Part shown: positions 46,788-60,113 of the stretch, piece after piece
How the letters are laid out: each line of letters starts with the position of its first letter
Numbering within the stretch: the stretch's first letter is position 1
From: Eutypella sp. D-1
Taxonomy: Eukaryota > Ascomycota > Sordariomycetes > Xylariales > Diatrypaceae
Reading direction: 5' to 3'
DNA: 64,000 bases
Assembly: GCA_023313575.1 (NCBI GenBank)
Contig: JAJTTP010000009.1
Location: forward strand, 992,001 to 1,056,000
Translations under genes and position numbers: made by a program
The notes under the pieces: model-generated
Database searches by the model: none
What the model was told of the DNA's origin: nothing
The model's input: only the letters and a program-made list of their open reading frames with translations

Positions 46788-48775
46788 GAGTTCAGGGTTA
46801 TTTTACGGTGGAGATAGATGTATTCCTTGAGCCGGATTAAAGTTGTTGGTGCTCTTGAAGTGTGAGGAGAGATAGTCACACGCCCGTAGGGTGGGCTATC
46901 TGGAGCCAGGTCTATATATAAGGAGGTTCGCCCCCATATATTTGTACGGGCCAAGGCGTTATGATCTATTATATCTGGGACTTAATATATGATTCTGGCG
47001 AGCCTCCGTCGTATTCGCGGGCACTTACCACTTTGGTACTATTGACCCCTGACATGAAGTTTGAGAATGAATCCCGGGGCAACTTGTGTAATGGCGGGGG
47101 GTTTTTAATAGTAGTTATCTCGATACTATTACCACGAGATTGGACACGATTTGAGTTGCCCCTTATCAAAGCGCAGGGTAGAGTCACAATTTCGGTTGTC
47201 TGTTTCCACTACTGGCTAGAAGTGAGAAATACGATAGCTAAGCTATCCTGCTGGAATGCCACCTTACATAGACTAAATTCAACAATAGATTCGCTAATGG
47301 TCCTCCTAAGGAGGACATAGATGACGGGAATCTTGTCCCGGAGACGGAAATTAATGTCTCTAGGTTTCTTAATAGTATAATTAAACTGAATATGTCATCG
47401 CCTTGCTATAAAATTTGGCGGAACGAATTTTGTTGAGAATAATGCAATATCCACTGGCCGTGACTATGACATCGCGATCGTCCAAGAAAATCAATAAGCT
47501 ATAATATAACAAGGAGTAGTAGCCTTTAGGCTCTTATATTGCACTGTATTGCCATATTATTATTGGTAAGCAGACCGAATAAGGCTCAAGGTCTATCTCG
47601 TAACATTTACAGCCTTAACACATATCTATGGAGTTTTGCCGTTTCAATGATACTTTACTGCATTATATGGCGAATAACGAATATAAATATTATATATATC
47701 CCCGACAGACGTAATCGCGTAGTCGCCCTCTAAATCTAGTAGGCTTTGGGGTTCCCATAGCTACTATAAGCTGTATTTATAGAGGCGATGAGAGCTTTAG
47801 AAGGTGTACTTATCTCAAGGTTGAAGTCCCCTAATAAACCAATAGGGTAGAGACGGAATGACCGTCCATTTAGTTATCCCCTATGGGCATATATCAGCTA
47901 GTTCCATTCTTAGAGGTGACTGCGGTGCGCTATTCCTTTACAGTTCAACATTGACATACCTTATCGTCAGAACTAGGGACAAGCATTTTGGAATGACTCG
48001 ACCAGCAAGCAGCAGGCGACACTTACACACATCATCCCGAAAGCTGTCCCGTTATTTCCCAGGTAGGACATCAAGGCGGGCTGGATGACGTTAACAGCGC
48101 AATAGGCGCGCCAGATTGGACGATACGAGGTCCCAAAGCATCGCTATCTGTCCACTGAATGAACTATGAGCCGGCACTCTAGCTGCTCTGGGCACTGGAA
48201 ACAGTCAATATCTAAGCGACCAAATTTTCCACCTGTCGGAGCTATTAAGTGTATTGAAGACGCCATTCGAGCACCCTATATGTAATTAGATGGATCAAGA
48301 ACACATACATTCTGGATATAGGCGTCCTGTTAAAAGAAAACGAACATGGTTAGACCGGGACGCTCATGATCACCTCGCTTACAGCCCTCTCGATAGTAGA
48401 ATAAAATACCAGTTCCAATGGAAACATAATGGGTAATATGCTGATGCGCGTGGATATATCTGTGCTCCCAATATATATAAAGTATAGACATAACCGCCAA
48501 GATAAAACTCTCATACATATCGGAAGTAATGTTAGAGACCAGTCCTCAGATACACCTCGGTTTTTATGGAACCTGGTGGTTTTTTTCCGGGTGTCTTTGG
48601 CTTGCCTGGCTCGTGAGGTTGTCGAGTAGCGAATTAGAAGGAGGCTGTTTCGAAATCGGAAATTTAATGATGTACGACAACTCAACAGCGGCCAAGATCT
48701 GCTTATGCCAATACAATGCTGACGCATAGCAACTTCCCAGCCCATTGTCCACTATGTCGGATCCACAAGCCGCTC
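46788..48775. other. 2-kb AT-rich intergenic region
   Basis: No intact gene. The stretch 47330-47720 is markedly AT-rich, with stop codons in every frame. On the minus strand near 47800-47880 a short frame reads IGLLGDFNLEISTPS, vaguely like an endonuclease/reverse-transcriptase element, but too short to claim. TATATATAAGG lies at 46913-46923. Confidence 0.4.
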
Positions 48776-50081
48776 TTACAACTTCGTCCCTGCCTTCCTT
48801 TCTTCACGGACTTGCTGCATACTCCGGAGCAGCGCATAAAGGCTCTGTAGCCTTGGCATCTCCACGCCGTGCTTTCGAGCGATGCGTACCGGATTACCCA
48901 GGATCACCTCGAGCTCCATGGGACGACCTGCTTCCCAATCGAGGAGCATGCTCGGCTTGGCACCGGTGTTCCTTTCGTTGCTTCTAATTAGCCTCTCAGG
49001 CTCTGCCACGCTCGTGGGGAGCGGCTTGCCCAGGACTTGCGGCGCGGCGTTCCAGATTTCGTTCATGATCCCGAGGATGTGCTCACGCAGCTCGGGGTCC
49101 GTCAGCTGATCCGCGTTTCCTCTACCCCCGGAGAGCACGGCTGTAGGGTTGAAGGCGGCATTGATACATAGTTTGTGCCAGCGGATGGTTTGCAGCTCGA
49201 GCTCGGTATGCGTCTCCACGTCTCGGATACCACCGTGGTCGGTCCACCATCGAGCGAGCTCCTCCATCCGCTCACGCCCGAGCTTCACAACACCATCGGC
49301 GTCGGCGTCCACATTCGTCATCGATCCGTCAGCACCACTACCGAAAGGCCCCAGGCTGATCCTAGTCCATCGGTTTTGGCGTATGACGCCTTGTTTGATC
49401 TGCTCGGCGCTGACGATAGTCACCGCACTCACGATGGGGTTGTGGGGGAAGCGCTTGCGATAAGGTTCCTCCACGCCAAAGCCATTTTGAATTAGTACTA
49501 TGCAAGAACGGGGAGACACAAGAGATGCGATGAGCTCCGCATCGTCCGAACGGTCTGGCAGAGCCTTGGTCGTAACGACTATGTAGTTCCAGCCGTCCTT
49601 GGGGGCCTGAGAAGGCGCCTGCGAGCCCGGTGCGGCAGCTGAGACGGAGGGGAAAACGGCATACGGCTTGTAAGTATAGTCACCGAATGAGTGTGTTTGT
49701 AGAGAAACGCCGGAGTCCGCGAGGACTGCGTAGTTAGAGCGCGCGACCAAGGAAGTATATATCCGATACGATGGCTTTGACGTCATGAATCAGTTGATGT
49801 ATTCTCGTCTTATGCCTCACACATGGACTGTGTTCTGAGGGGTTGAATATGCCCAAGACACCTGGGCAATTACCAATAACCCCGGCGTTACTTACGTGAT
49901 GGAGCCTGGAGGCATAGAAGCAGCCGACAGCGCCAGCGCCAACAAACAGAATATGAACCGGCTTAGGTTGGCTATTATGAATAATTAGCGTATATGGCTT
50001 TAAGACGAATTGATTTAGTCAAGTGACCTACCTAGAGCCGGAAGATATATTTAAATCCTGCGTGCTTGTTTCTGAGGCCAT
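48776..50081 (-). CDS. Ketopantoate reductase family protein (ApbA/PanE type)
   Basis: NADPH-dependent reductase that in the classical case converts 2-dehydropantoate to pantoate for pantothenate and CoA synthesis; cytosolic. Exons complement(50032..50081), (49896..49971) and (48776..49774) give 374 residues; introns are 60 and 121 bp. The short first exons are needed to supply the Rossmann motif HILFVGAGAVGCFYASRL (GxGxxG at residues 28-33). The coenzyme-domain motifs VVTTKALPD and IQNGFGVEE follow. The catalytic region IRWHKLCINAAFNPTAVLSG places the lysine at 243 and the asparagines at 247 and 251. The C-terminal helical domain has KPSMLLDWEAGRPMELEVILG, matching the family. Filamentous fungi carry several paralogues, so a role outside pantothenate synthesis is possible. 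The promoter carries a 10-bp tandem repeat (50139-50172). Confidence 0.9.
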
Positions 50082-50138
50082 ATTTGCACTGAAATACGAG
50101 GCCACAAGGCTGTGGTGAGATGTGATATGTTAAATTGA

Positions 50139-50172
50139 GACGAGATGAGACGAGATGAGACGAGATGAGACG
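50139..50172. repeat. 10-bp tandem repeat in the ketopantoate reductase promoter
   Basis: About three and a half copies of GACGAGATGA, 60-90 bp upstream of the ATG at 50081. Confidence 0.85.
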
Positions 50173-50568
50173 TGACGGGGTTGCGCTTTGATCGTCGTAG
50201 TGTGAAAGTGAAGGTTGGGGTTTACATAGAGTACCTAGTCCACCACCTGAGTACTTAAAGTAGTAAGTGTACCTAGGTACTAAGTAGAGAAGTTAGTTTG
50301 GGGGAAGGGGGGGGGGGGGGGGCTGGAGCCGGCTACCCGTTACATGTGGTTAACAAGCTCCCCGGTTTTTAAAATCCTTGGAACACTATAGGTACATAGG
50401 CCCGCGAATGTGACTAGGAGTACTTCGATAGATATGTGTGCTGGGGATGTGTTGAGTTATACGAAGTACTCCAGTACTCCTAGGGGAATACATGTACACT
50501 ATGATAATATGAATTAGAAATGACGAGGTTGGTGAGCTTTAAGAGGTTAGGATTAGGTTGTTATGAAT

Positions 50569-50584
50569 ACCTACCTAGGTAGGT
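50569..50584. repeat. 16-bp perfect palindrome, TAGGTAGG family
   Basis: ACCTACCTAGGTAGGT, a perfect inverted repeat. The same family recurs throughout intergenic DNA of the window and is absent from the exons. Confidence 0.8.
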
Positions 50585-53500
50585 AGCCGGGGTTGCTAAG
50601 GGGATTGATTTAGTATCACAACCCGTCCAGAAATAGGTACCTGGCTCGAAACGGTATCGTATGCGAATTCGGCACAGACTTCAGTCCTCCGTACCTAAGT
50701 AGTTATAAAATCAATCTACCTGCATCTACTGGATTAAGTCACGGGGTTTTTCGAGTGCTTATACATTAAATTGGAAGGGGTCTGGTAATGTGAAGAGTAT
50801 AACTGGGGAGAGTTATCATATGAACAGTACAGTTTCGTCACCAAAGTGGAACACTTCACATCTTAGCTGGGAAAGTATAGAACTTCCACGTATATGTGGG
50901 GCGTTATAATAGTAGTCGCAAAACTTATTGAATTTTTATTGCGCTTATACCACGATGATGTGACATGAATAATAACCTGATCGAATGCAATGCAATGTAA
51001 CCTCTACTGATTCCCGAGTTTTCAAGGAAATTCAAAACGACTTCTCAAACTCGGGCGCCCAGCAACGGGTCTATCAAATTTCATCTTTGCCAGGAGCGAA
51101 AACACTCACGTCAATTTATTCGACGGTGAATGCCGATATACGCAGTTGCGTATTGCTGGCAAGGTCATAGAAACCACTCACACTATCACTCACATCATAA
51201 GTCCTTGCTTTCATAAGCCATAAGTCATAAGCCAGAGACCAACCTCATTGAAGGCCGAATCCTAGTATATGACATCGTTACCTCGAACACAATTCCTTCA
51301 TAATTGGAGCCGTGACTCCAGCAGGCCGAAAGTCGAGCAACGAGTCGATCTCCGACAGGCCTCGTGTATTTGCATGGGGAACATAAACCTCTCCATACCG
51401 GTGCCGTGGCGTGTATGGTTGCCAACAATGGGATGTGCGCACGTCAAGCTACCAACTTGCGCAGACCGACGAACCCATAGGAGCGAACAATCAGACGTTG
51501 TGTGCGAGGAATTCGACGAGTCAACTGTTGGCCCAGGAGAGTAAGGTCCGGCGTCAGAGAACATTGCAAGATCGCATGGACTTGTCCAATCTCCATCCTG
51601 CAAGTTGCACCGACGCTGTGGAAATAGCACCTGCATTCTGTGCGTGTCGCTGTCGGCAAAACATGCTTGCGGCTCCAGCGCCATGCATGGGGCAAGACTC
51701 TCTACTTTCAACAAAGCAGAAAAAAAAGAAACGAAAATGAAACCTACTATTTGTTGCAGGATAGGACGTTGTCAGCCGGACTGTGATAGCACCCTGGCAC
51801 CCTAGAACATGAGACGTGCTCACGTGCTGAGATTAAAACAGTTGGCATGCCTACGTTAAGCAGTTCATGATAATCGACCAAGCAGATGCGGTCACACTGC
51901 ACACATTTGCCACTTGGGCCCTGGTGCAGTTCAATGCCTATGGGCGGCTACGACAAGCCAACGCTGAAGGTAACCTCGGGCCGTAGATATACCATTATTC
52001 CAACTGCTAGGAAAGGTTCCTGCGATTGGAACAGTACCAATGAAGACACCAAGGTTTTCCAATGGGCCCTTGTCAGCCTGTCCAGCGACAATTGGGGTAA
52101 AGCGGAGTTGTAGCTGTTCTGTTCCATGTCGCAAGACCCCAACGGCGCTTAGAGTAATCTGCCCAGCTTCTGGAAGATCGGGTAGAAGCCCCTAGAGTGT
52201 AGGGTAAGCCTGACGTTGTAGTCATTCCCTTACTTCCTCGTGCCAATTAATTTCGCAGGTGCTCATAAGCTTGCTGGTTGAGACGGCGGATACAATTAGC
52301 CAGTGCATGATTGTTCGTTTGGGGGTTCAGTGAAGAGAATAGCTTTGCTCATTTAGGTCACTACAGCCGAGTTGATGCTGTGCCTGCCGCAAAATGAAAG
52401 CTCATGGGATCAAATAGGGGTGACGAAGAGGATGACCTGAATGGGTGAGATAGGACCTCTCCCCTCTAGCACCTTGTACACGAGTACTAGAATGGTCAAG
52501 GGACGCGGGCTTGACGTCAATGGCAGTATACTTGTACTAGGGAAGGGAGTGTAGCATGGCGTGCTACGTAGGCAGGCTGGCAAGCAGGCATAGACGATAC
52601 CTAAAGTTGCCATAGATCAACTTCCTGCAAATTAAAATCGGCGGCGCAGTGTGGCAGTAGCCAGCTTGCGTGCGATGAGGAATAGTCAGGCAGTTGAGTG
52701 TGTGGGGTCGAGTGGTTAACAGACCGCCGTTCCACAGATCAGCATGTCCTAGACCATGTAGAGCATTGAAAGGGTGTGTGCCTTCGTATGCAAGAAGGTA
52801 TGATGGGAAGCAACATGCTATGTTCACGACCCGGAGACAACCGGGCACTATTCGTTGGCCTCGGGATGCGAAGCAGAAAGGGCCCGTTCCCCTCTACCCA
52901 GCCGGTACCCGGAGAAACTGGCCCATACCCAAGTAGGATTGGGAGAGGCCGGTTATGCGTCGCCGGTTATGCGTCGAATATCTTCGGCAACATGTGAGTG
53001 TGTATGCGTATGAACCAACCGTGTACGTGGTCACCAGTTCCGGAATCTGTAAGCGCACCAGCCAGGACCTATCATCTTCGAGGTAGGTATGCGCAGGGCT
53101 CTATATTTTTTACGACCCAATACCTTTTTGAGGCCATATAGGAAGAGCCAGTATGAACATCTGAATATAAGAGAAAAGGCATCAGGAAGCGGTTAATGTG
53201 AAGTGTTTGTAGACGACGGTCGAGCAGGAATTCAATCCAGTATTGGTCGGGCGTAGTCTTCAAGTACGATTTTCAGAAAGGCAGATAATTTCTGGACGGG
53301 TCATGAATGCTATGCTTTAGTAATACGAATCATGGAAATGTGATAGGCATAGTATTTGTAGGAAAAGAGGATGATGCATATGATTGCATGGAAGAGATAT
53401 ATGGTATCTGTTTGAAAAATTTGCAGGCAAAGCAACGTGCCTGCAGAATTGATGAGAGAAGGAGTGAGGATTCTACGGGAATGCCCCAAATTTTTCTCGA

Positions 53501-56329
53501 GGAAATTCGAGGAAATTTTACCAGCCCAGCCAGCTCAGCCAGCCCAGCCCTGATTTCCCCACTACATATGTACCTTAGTACCTACCTCATACCTAGGTAC
53601 TTAGGTACAGTAGTAGGTAGTTCCCCACCCTCTCTAAACAGGTTAGCATCGCTGGCCGATAGTACATACGTACTGTATAAGTACATATGTACCTACATAC
53701 GTGAACAGGATCCCATCGGCCCGGTTATGAAACCTCCAGTTTGGAGGACCCCCCGAGCTGTTAATACCTTAGATATTCGTTGCCCAGGTAGATCTAGGAA
53801 CCTGGGACCTTTGGAAGGAGTTACAACCTTAGCCAGGTAGATAGCCATGTATGTAGTTATCTTTCTCATCGTTATATTCAATATACTAGGTATATGACGA
53901 TGCCTTTGCAAATAGAAGCTAATACTACTCCCCCCACCTGACACCGAGGATTCCTCTCTAGAGATACAGCTGGGTTCAGACTAATTATCATGTAGGTGCC
54001 TAGGGTTATGAAGACTTTGGATTGTCATGGCAAGCATGGATGCAGAGAATCGCCGAGAAATCTCATGTACCCGATATAAAATATTTTTGGCTTCACATAG
54101 TGGGGCATCCATGGATATAACAGACAAACAGATCATCCCGCGGAGGGGGCACGATATCGACCCTTTGGCCCGCCTAACCCGCCTAACCCGCCAGATCGCC
54201 ACGAAAATAGCCTGTGTTTATCATGCAACAAAGTATCTCCTCGTTTCTCCTATCGTCACTACGGCTGAATTTCTAAGATAGGTCTGCGATTACTTCGTGC
54301 TGATGAGAGCTCTACTACGACGAGTCGGGTATCGCCTGTCACAACAGCACCTACATAGACCACCGTCAACCTGTCAGAACGCGTAGAATCCCAGCTGATA
54401 GCTACAAGATATGAAATTCCTGGCTCTCCTCTAGTAAACCCTAGGGTCATCTTCAAGACTCGAGATATGCCAAGGGATGTGATTAGGTAAGTGCACATAC
54501 ACCAGGTAGATAAAAAAAAAAGTCGCCGCCTTACATGCATGTCTGCGTCGAGGCCAAGAGGTTGGCAACCAAGCTCGCATTGGAATAATATATGTCCAGG
54601 TGTAACTATGCCGACTAGAAGACCGACTTCGGTGTGGAAACGAGCAGGGACGGTACAACAACCGACGAATGATGAGAAGTACATACTAGGGCATAGCATC
54701 AACGTTATGGTTACCGGGTTGAAACCAGACGCTCGGGTATCCTAATCGTTTCGAGACGTTGTTTTGTATCACCTTGTAACACCTCGTAAAACCCCGTGGC
54801 AACGTGGTGGCTACGGGAAGAGACTGCTAAGGATGTGTGTGGATTTGGTGGATTTACTTGTAGTACGTCGGAGACGCAATCAATCACCGAGTCATGAAGT
54901 TCATATTTTAAAGATTTCCCCCATTGATCAAGCCCGCCTGGAGAGGCCTGAAGAAAGAGATAGAGGACGAGCCTAGCGAACTAAGCAGATCCACCTACAG
55001 TGAGTGTAAGCTACCGTTGTCCTTCTGTCGGCGGGCCAAGGCGGCTGACGACAAACCCGAAAATTGAAATGGCTTTAAGAACCTATCGGGAGAACGGCGT
55101 CTCTGCAATCTATGACTGGCGCGCTTTATGGCCTACGTAGTAATTATCCATGGATGTCAATAATCTACTACCCAGGTAGATTTAATAGTAATGACTGTTG
55201 GGCGTTCAGGTTGAAGAAGCTGTTAGGTATGCTTCCTACCTACCTAGGTATGTAGGTATTAATAAGAACTTAGTCAATCGGCTAAGGCAAACACAGCCAT
55301 GCTACCAGTTGAACTTGCCCTCAACTACATATATGTGATCGCGAGCATCACGATCTATTCCTAGTCGTAAATTGATCCTTTACGACGTAAGGTGGTGGGT
55401 ATGGTGTAAAAAATGCAGAATTGCACAGTTCACTCCTGCATGCACCGGTATGCCCTTAACATCAAAATGAAACGAGTTACACGACGTCCTATACTACAGT
55501 GGTAAGGTATCATCAACCCTAAATTTTTGTTTGGAAGCGTAAAGGGCGAAATTCTCTCGACGTACTACACACTACACGGGCTGCGCCCGCAAAATAGCAG
55601 CGCCGCCTCTGCTCCCCCATCTCCTCCCCTCCCCCCACCTCCTTTCCCCCCTCCCAAAGGCCTTGGCAGGCCTTGGCCGGGTTGTCAAGTACATGTGTAT
55701 TTGACATTTCAACCGTAGACTTACCTAAATTGGTGCGGCAGCCTCTTGGCTATTTGACATATTGGATACCTACATGAGATGCTAAACGGACGTGACTCTC
55801 AATCAGTTCAAATTTCAAATAATTGATACGTACATTGGTATGTGTGTTTACATGATGGAATCACGACCTTGTCTTCAGACTACGTAAGTGAATTGGGGCG
55901 CAATAGAGAAGTCCAATCGTACGCGATACCTCCTAGTTATATGCAATGTAGGCGACTTTAGATGTGTCCATCTTATATGGATGGATGAATGTGCACAGGT
56001 GGATAGGCTTGGAAGTGTCCCGAGGTCCATCCATGCTTGCCCATGAAGGATTGTCAAGGCAACTCGTTAGTTTAGGTTGCTTGCATATTAGAGCTTCGAA
56101 GAAGTTTCCATGCAGCATAGAAACAGATTGTTGGAACCTGGTATGCGAACAAACTGAACGTAACTGGTTGTCATTCGTCCCAGTTTCCCCCCTCCTTTTT
56201 CTGGTGCGATCCGAGCTTCCCAAGGAACCGGCTGTCGGGGGAACATAATACAACTTCAAGTTCCAGTTTAAGTGATTGAGTGACTTGGCAAAGCCAGGTA
56301 CTTACTTACGTACATACCTGCTAGGGCTA

Positions 56330-56349
56330 CTACCTACCTAGGTAGGTAG
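56330..56349. repeat. 20-bp perfect palindrome, TAGGTAGG family
   Basis: The longest perfect member I found, with the ACCTACCTAGGTAGGT core at 56332-56347 extended by two base pairs on each side. Confidence 0.8.
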
Positions 56350-59289
56350 GTAGTTATGAAGGTATAAAGATGATGATGTGTACAGATTATAAACTGCCAT
56401 CATCTTTTACATCTTGTATTAACAGGTAAGTAACTATATCCCGACCAACCACGGCCGAATTCTGCATCTGGAACGAGAAATCCCGCGGACCCCGTGCTCG
56501 CGGGCTGGGCACCGGCTGCCCACTTACCCACCATAAACCGGGGGGGGGGGGGCGTACGAAGTATACGGGCGGAATTTGTCTATCCTGCGCCCCCCCCCTC
56601 TTCCCCCTTCCCAGGCGGACCAGGCTGACTTTACCGACGAAGTAATTGCTGGCTCAGCTGACCGACAAACCGACAAAACCGACAAGTCAACTGGATAGAT
56701 AGATACCATATAGTGGTTATATATGCCTTCGATCACAACCTTGAACCTTGAAAAGTTACTACCTAGGCATTACTACGTATTCCTTCCTTCGGCCTGCCTC
56801 CCTCACCTCTCCGCCAACTTGAAAACCATCCACCGCATCCATACTTAGGTAGATAGATTGTATCTCCCATCATCTGCCATCCAACCCACCCTATCATGCA
56901 TTGCATTTCTATACCATTCCGTATTATCCCATCCCATCCCATCTGACCAACATCCTAAGCCTCTCTGTGTTCTTCTCATCTAGACTGGACCCCCATCCTA
57001 ATGTAGCAGGCTATCTACTTAGCTACGTCAGGTAAGTACAACCTCGAGTATGACAGTCATTAGTTATTACCATGGCAGCACGACATTTTCACCCCACGTC
57101 TCAGCTGTACGAACAAGCCACCCCTGGCTGTTTTCTAACACTACCACCACCATGCCGCACACTTATCGTTACTACATAATAGCTATATAAATTATAACTA
57201 TCCATCTCGGCGGTAGCTTAGCAAATAAGCGATATGAGTGATAATACTTGGGAGGATAGAACTTCATTTTGCCCCATCTGCCGAACAGTTGGTGTCCAGG
57301 ACTGTTAGCACCACCCATATACGTGCCCTTTGCGTGTCTGACTCCCTTCCAAGGTCCCAGGGTTTCTCCTGACCACCTCCACTCTTTCCAAAACCATCTA
57401 AGCAGCTGTGGATGTGTGACTGAAGCCGCACCCCCAAATACGTCTTACTAGGCTAGGTCCTTGAAGTAATTATGTATATGCATAGGTATGCTACATACTT
57501 AGTAGTCAGTAGTTCGTTATACTTGGACTGTATTGTTACCTATTACCATCTCAAGACACGAGGCTCTGACGGCGATAAACACACTTCGATGCCTCAGTTG
57601 GTTTCCAAAAGGAGTATCAAAATTACCTGACTAACTAAGCCTTACTTAAACTCGGGGCCCCAGGTATCGGGGCCCTGTGCTGAGATCCCTTGTGAATCGT
57701 CAGCAACGCCGAGTATCCTTGAACGCGATAGAAGCGACGAGTTGATTTGACGATTAATCGACGTTGAATCCTATCTGAGGCAACGGTGTTTGGGACCATT
57801 CTATTCTTTTCCAGGTTGTTACAGACTTGCCGCCGTAGCCCCCCCGAACCCCCGAACCCCAGAAATATCACTGTACTTATTTCCCTGTCTCCCTGCCTCC
57901 CTGCCTCCCGACATATCCAGACTTGCAACGAGAGGTACATTTTGCCTACTGCGCTGGAGGCTGGGTACTTAACTGTATTCAGGCTGTCTGCAACCTTAGA
58001 ATACCTAAGGTACCCCCTAATTCAACTTTAAACCCTAAAACCTAGATTGGTACCTAGATACTTAAGCACTTGGTAACCGGCAACTAACCTTACCCGAGGT
58101 CCTGATATGTTGCGACCAAGTAGCCAAGTCTACCCAAGTTCGAAAGGCACAATTTCGAGGAATCTAAAATAATCGACTGCCACCTGGGCTGCCGGGCACT
58201 TCTTGAGGAGAGAGAAGAGGTGGGGGAGGGTCAGCGAGGGTGATTGCCGTGGTACCCTTTGTGGTTCTTTCTATTGCACCGCTGAACACTTACATACCCT
58301 AAGCCCTTAAAGCCCTTAGTGGGTAGGTACACCTGAAGCCATGCTAAGCTGCCTAGATAACTAGACTGCCTAGGTAGGTAACTAGTTAGCCATTTTATAC
58401 TAGCTTATTGGCCGTTCAATAGCCAGCTGGACGCCAAAAGGGGGACTGACGCAACAAGGTATTCAGGACACTTTCCCAGTCCAGTAAGCCGCCTAAAACC
58501 ATAAAATCTAGTGCCCACCTCTGTCACCCACCCAGTACTTATATATAAACCTGGAAGTTACTTACGTAGAGGTAGAGGTGACCTATTACCCAGGTAGAGA
58601 GTGTACTTTATGAGAGCCGGTGTTACCTGTGTAATTTATTCATATAATACGCGATCCATGGATGCTTGCCCACCTGGCAGGTTTTTCTGGCTTATACAGT
58701 AGTATAAACTTGGCCGACACAGGTACATAGATAGATACCTACCTGTATGTAAGTAAGTACTCAAGAGTTTAAGGGTGTAAGGTTGTACCTACCTACCTAG
58801 GTACCTACCTAGCCTAGGTAGCCGGGTAGGTAACATCGGCTAACCCACTTACACTCTATGTAGGTACTTATTTATGTACCGATTTATGTACCTCCCACAT
58901 GTATCTAGCCCGGGTAAGTTAGCGCACCCACTACAGTTGCTGCACATAACTCTTTCAAAGGTCACCATCCATCCAGTTTACATTTTCACCTTTTTTTATT
59001 CATCATTTATCTACGGTACGGACCCCCCCTCGGGTCCTTGGTTGTCGCTGTTGCTTTCTCTATTTATTATTTCGTTTTCTTTTCTTTGGTTCCCCTAACA
59101 AGAGACAAGCAAACAAAAGTAAATATAGCAACGACAGCGGCAACATCCAATGGTAAAGATTATTATACCACTAAATAGACGACACTTCAATTTGATCATT
59201 TTACCACGTTCATCAACTGGTAACTGGTAACTGCAAATACAGACGGTCCTTAGTAGAGACACGGAGACACGGAGAGTTTTAACTGCGCC

Positions 59290-59400
59290 CACCACTACCA
59301 TTATTACCACCACTACCACCACTACCACCACTACCACCACTACCACCACCACTGCTACTACTACTACTACTACAACTCCCACTATCACCACTTTCTCATC
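59290..59400. repeat. (CCACTA)n/(CTA)n microsatellite
   Basis: Imperfect CCACTA and CTA units over about 110 bp, 0.7 kb upstream of the copper-fist gene. On the minus strand it yields a spurious polyvaline frame. Confidence 0.85.
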
Positions 59401-60062
59401 ACCACCACCCACCACCTCATGGTTAAACCCGGGGGGGAAAATCTGGACGGATAGTTATATGTTTGAATACTACATCTTTCCTTTTTTCTTTACCCCCTTA
59501 GCCCACTCTACTTGTCCCTCCTTTTCTTCTTTTTACCCGCGCCTCAGCCGTCTCAGCTCAGGTCTCCAGACCCTTCCGAGCGACCTGCATTAGGTGTTGA
59601 GTCAAGCTTGGCCCTCGTGGACTTCTTATCCGACTACTAAACTGCTGTCTGGTACAACCGTCTGCGGTACATCGGAGTTTCCGGGATCGTTACCGCTGAC
59701 GTTGTCGGCCCAGTCTCGGTTCGATTACCGAACATAACATAACCTATAGTATACCTGCCTGTGTATACAATTCGCGATGACTACATAGAGTGCTTCACTC
59801 GGAGCTCTCAAGTCACGTTCTGCCCGGCTCGGCTCTTTGTTTCTGCTGTATAAGCTTTTTTGCCTGCTCTAAAAGCTGTACAGCCACAATAGGCTTCCCT
59901 TGTCCAATTTTATCGCCTCGCCTTGGATCCGAGTGTATCGGGCAAAGCCTGCAGTCGAAGACAAAGGTTCACCTCATGAAACTTTCCTCTCTGTTGGCCT
60001 AAGCCGTCTATTTTCGCAGCAGCAGCGCAACATCTGCGTCACGAAATATACGAAGACGAGAA

Positions 60063-60069
60063 TATAAAA
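60063..60069 (+). promoter_or_regulatory. Candidate TATA box of the copper-fist gene
   Basis: TATAAAA lies 51 bp upstream of the ATG at 60114, implying a short leader of about 20 nt if used. Confidence 0.35.
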
Positions 60070-60113
60070 CCGCCGGGGCATTCGCGCAGCTTTATTGCAG
60101 CTCTATCCTGACA

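Larger units (their letters stand above)
50082..60113. other. 10-kb region without a recognisable gene
   Basis: Neither strand shows a frame with family motifs; the longest frames (about 180 residues) are low-complexity. Content: G runs at 50307-50322 and 56540-56552; many TAGGTACCTAGG palindromes (50569, 53575, 55240, 56330, 58370, 58795); pyrimidine-rich stretches at 55610-55660; and a (CCACTA)n tract at 59290-59400. Ends with the copper-fist promoter. Confidence 0.55.

Noticed and set aside
51298..51714. 138-residue minus-strand frame
   Set aside because: No family motif, signal peptide or splice evidence; isolated in the gene desert.
53307..53840. 177-residue plus-strand frame
   Set aside because: Crosses several TAGGTACC repeats; composition changes abruptly and no domain is present.
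59095..59415. Polyvaline minus-strand frame
   Set aside because: Direct translation of the CCACTA microsatellite.
59700..59740. tRNA-like T-arm sequence (CGGTTCGATTACCG)
   Set aside because: No acceptor stem, A box or anticodon arm could be folded around it.
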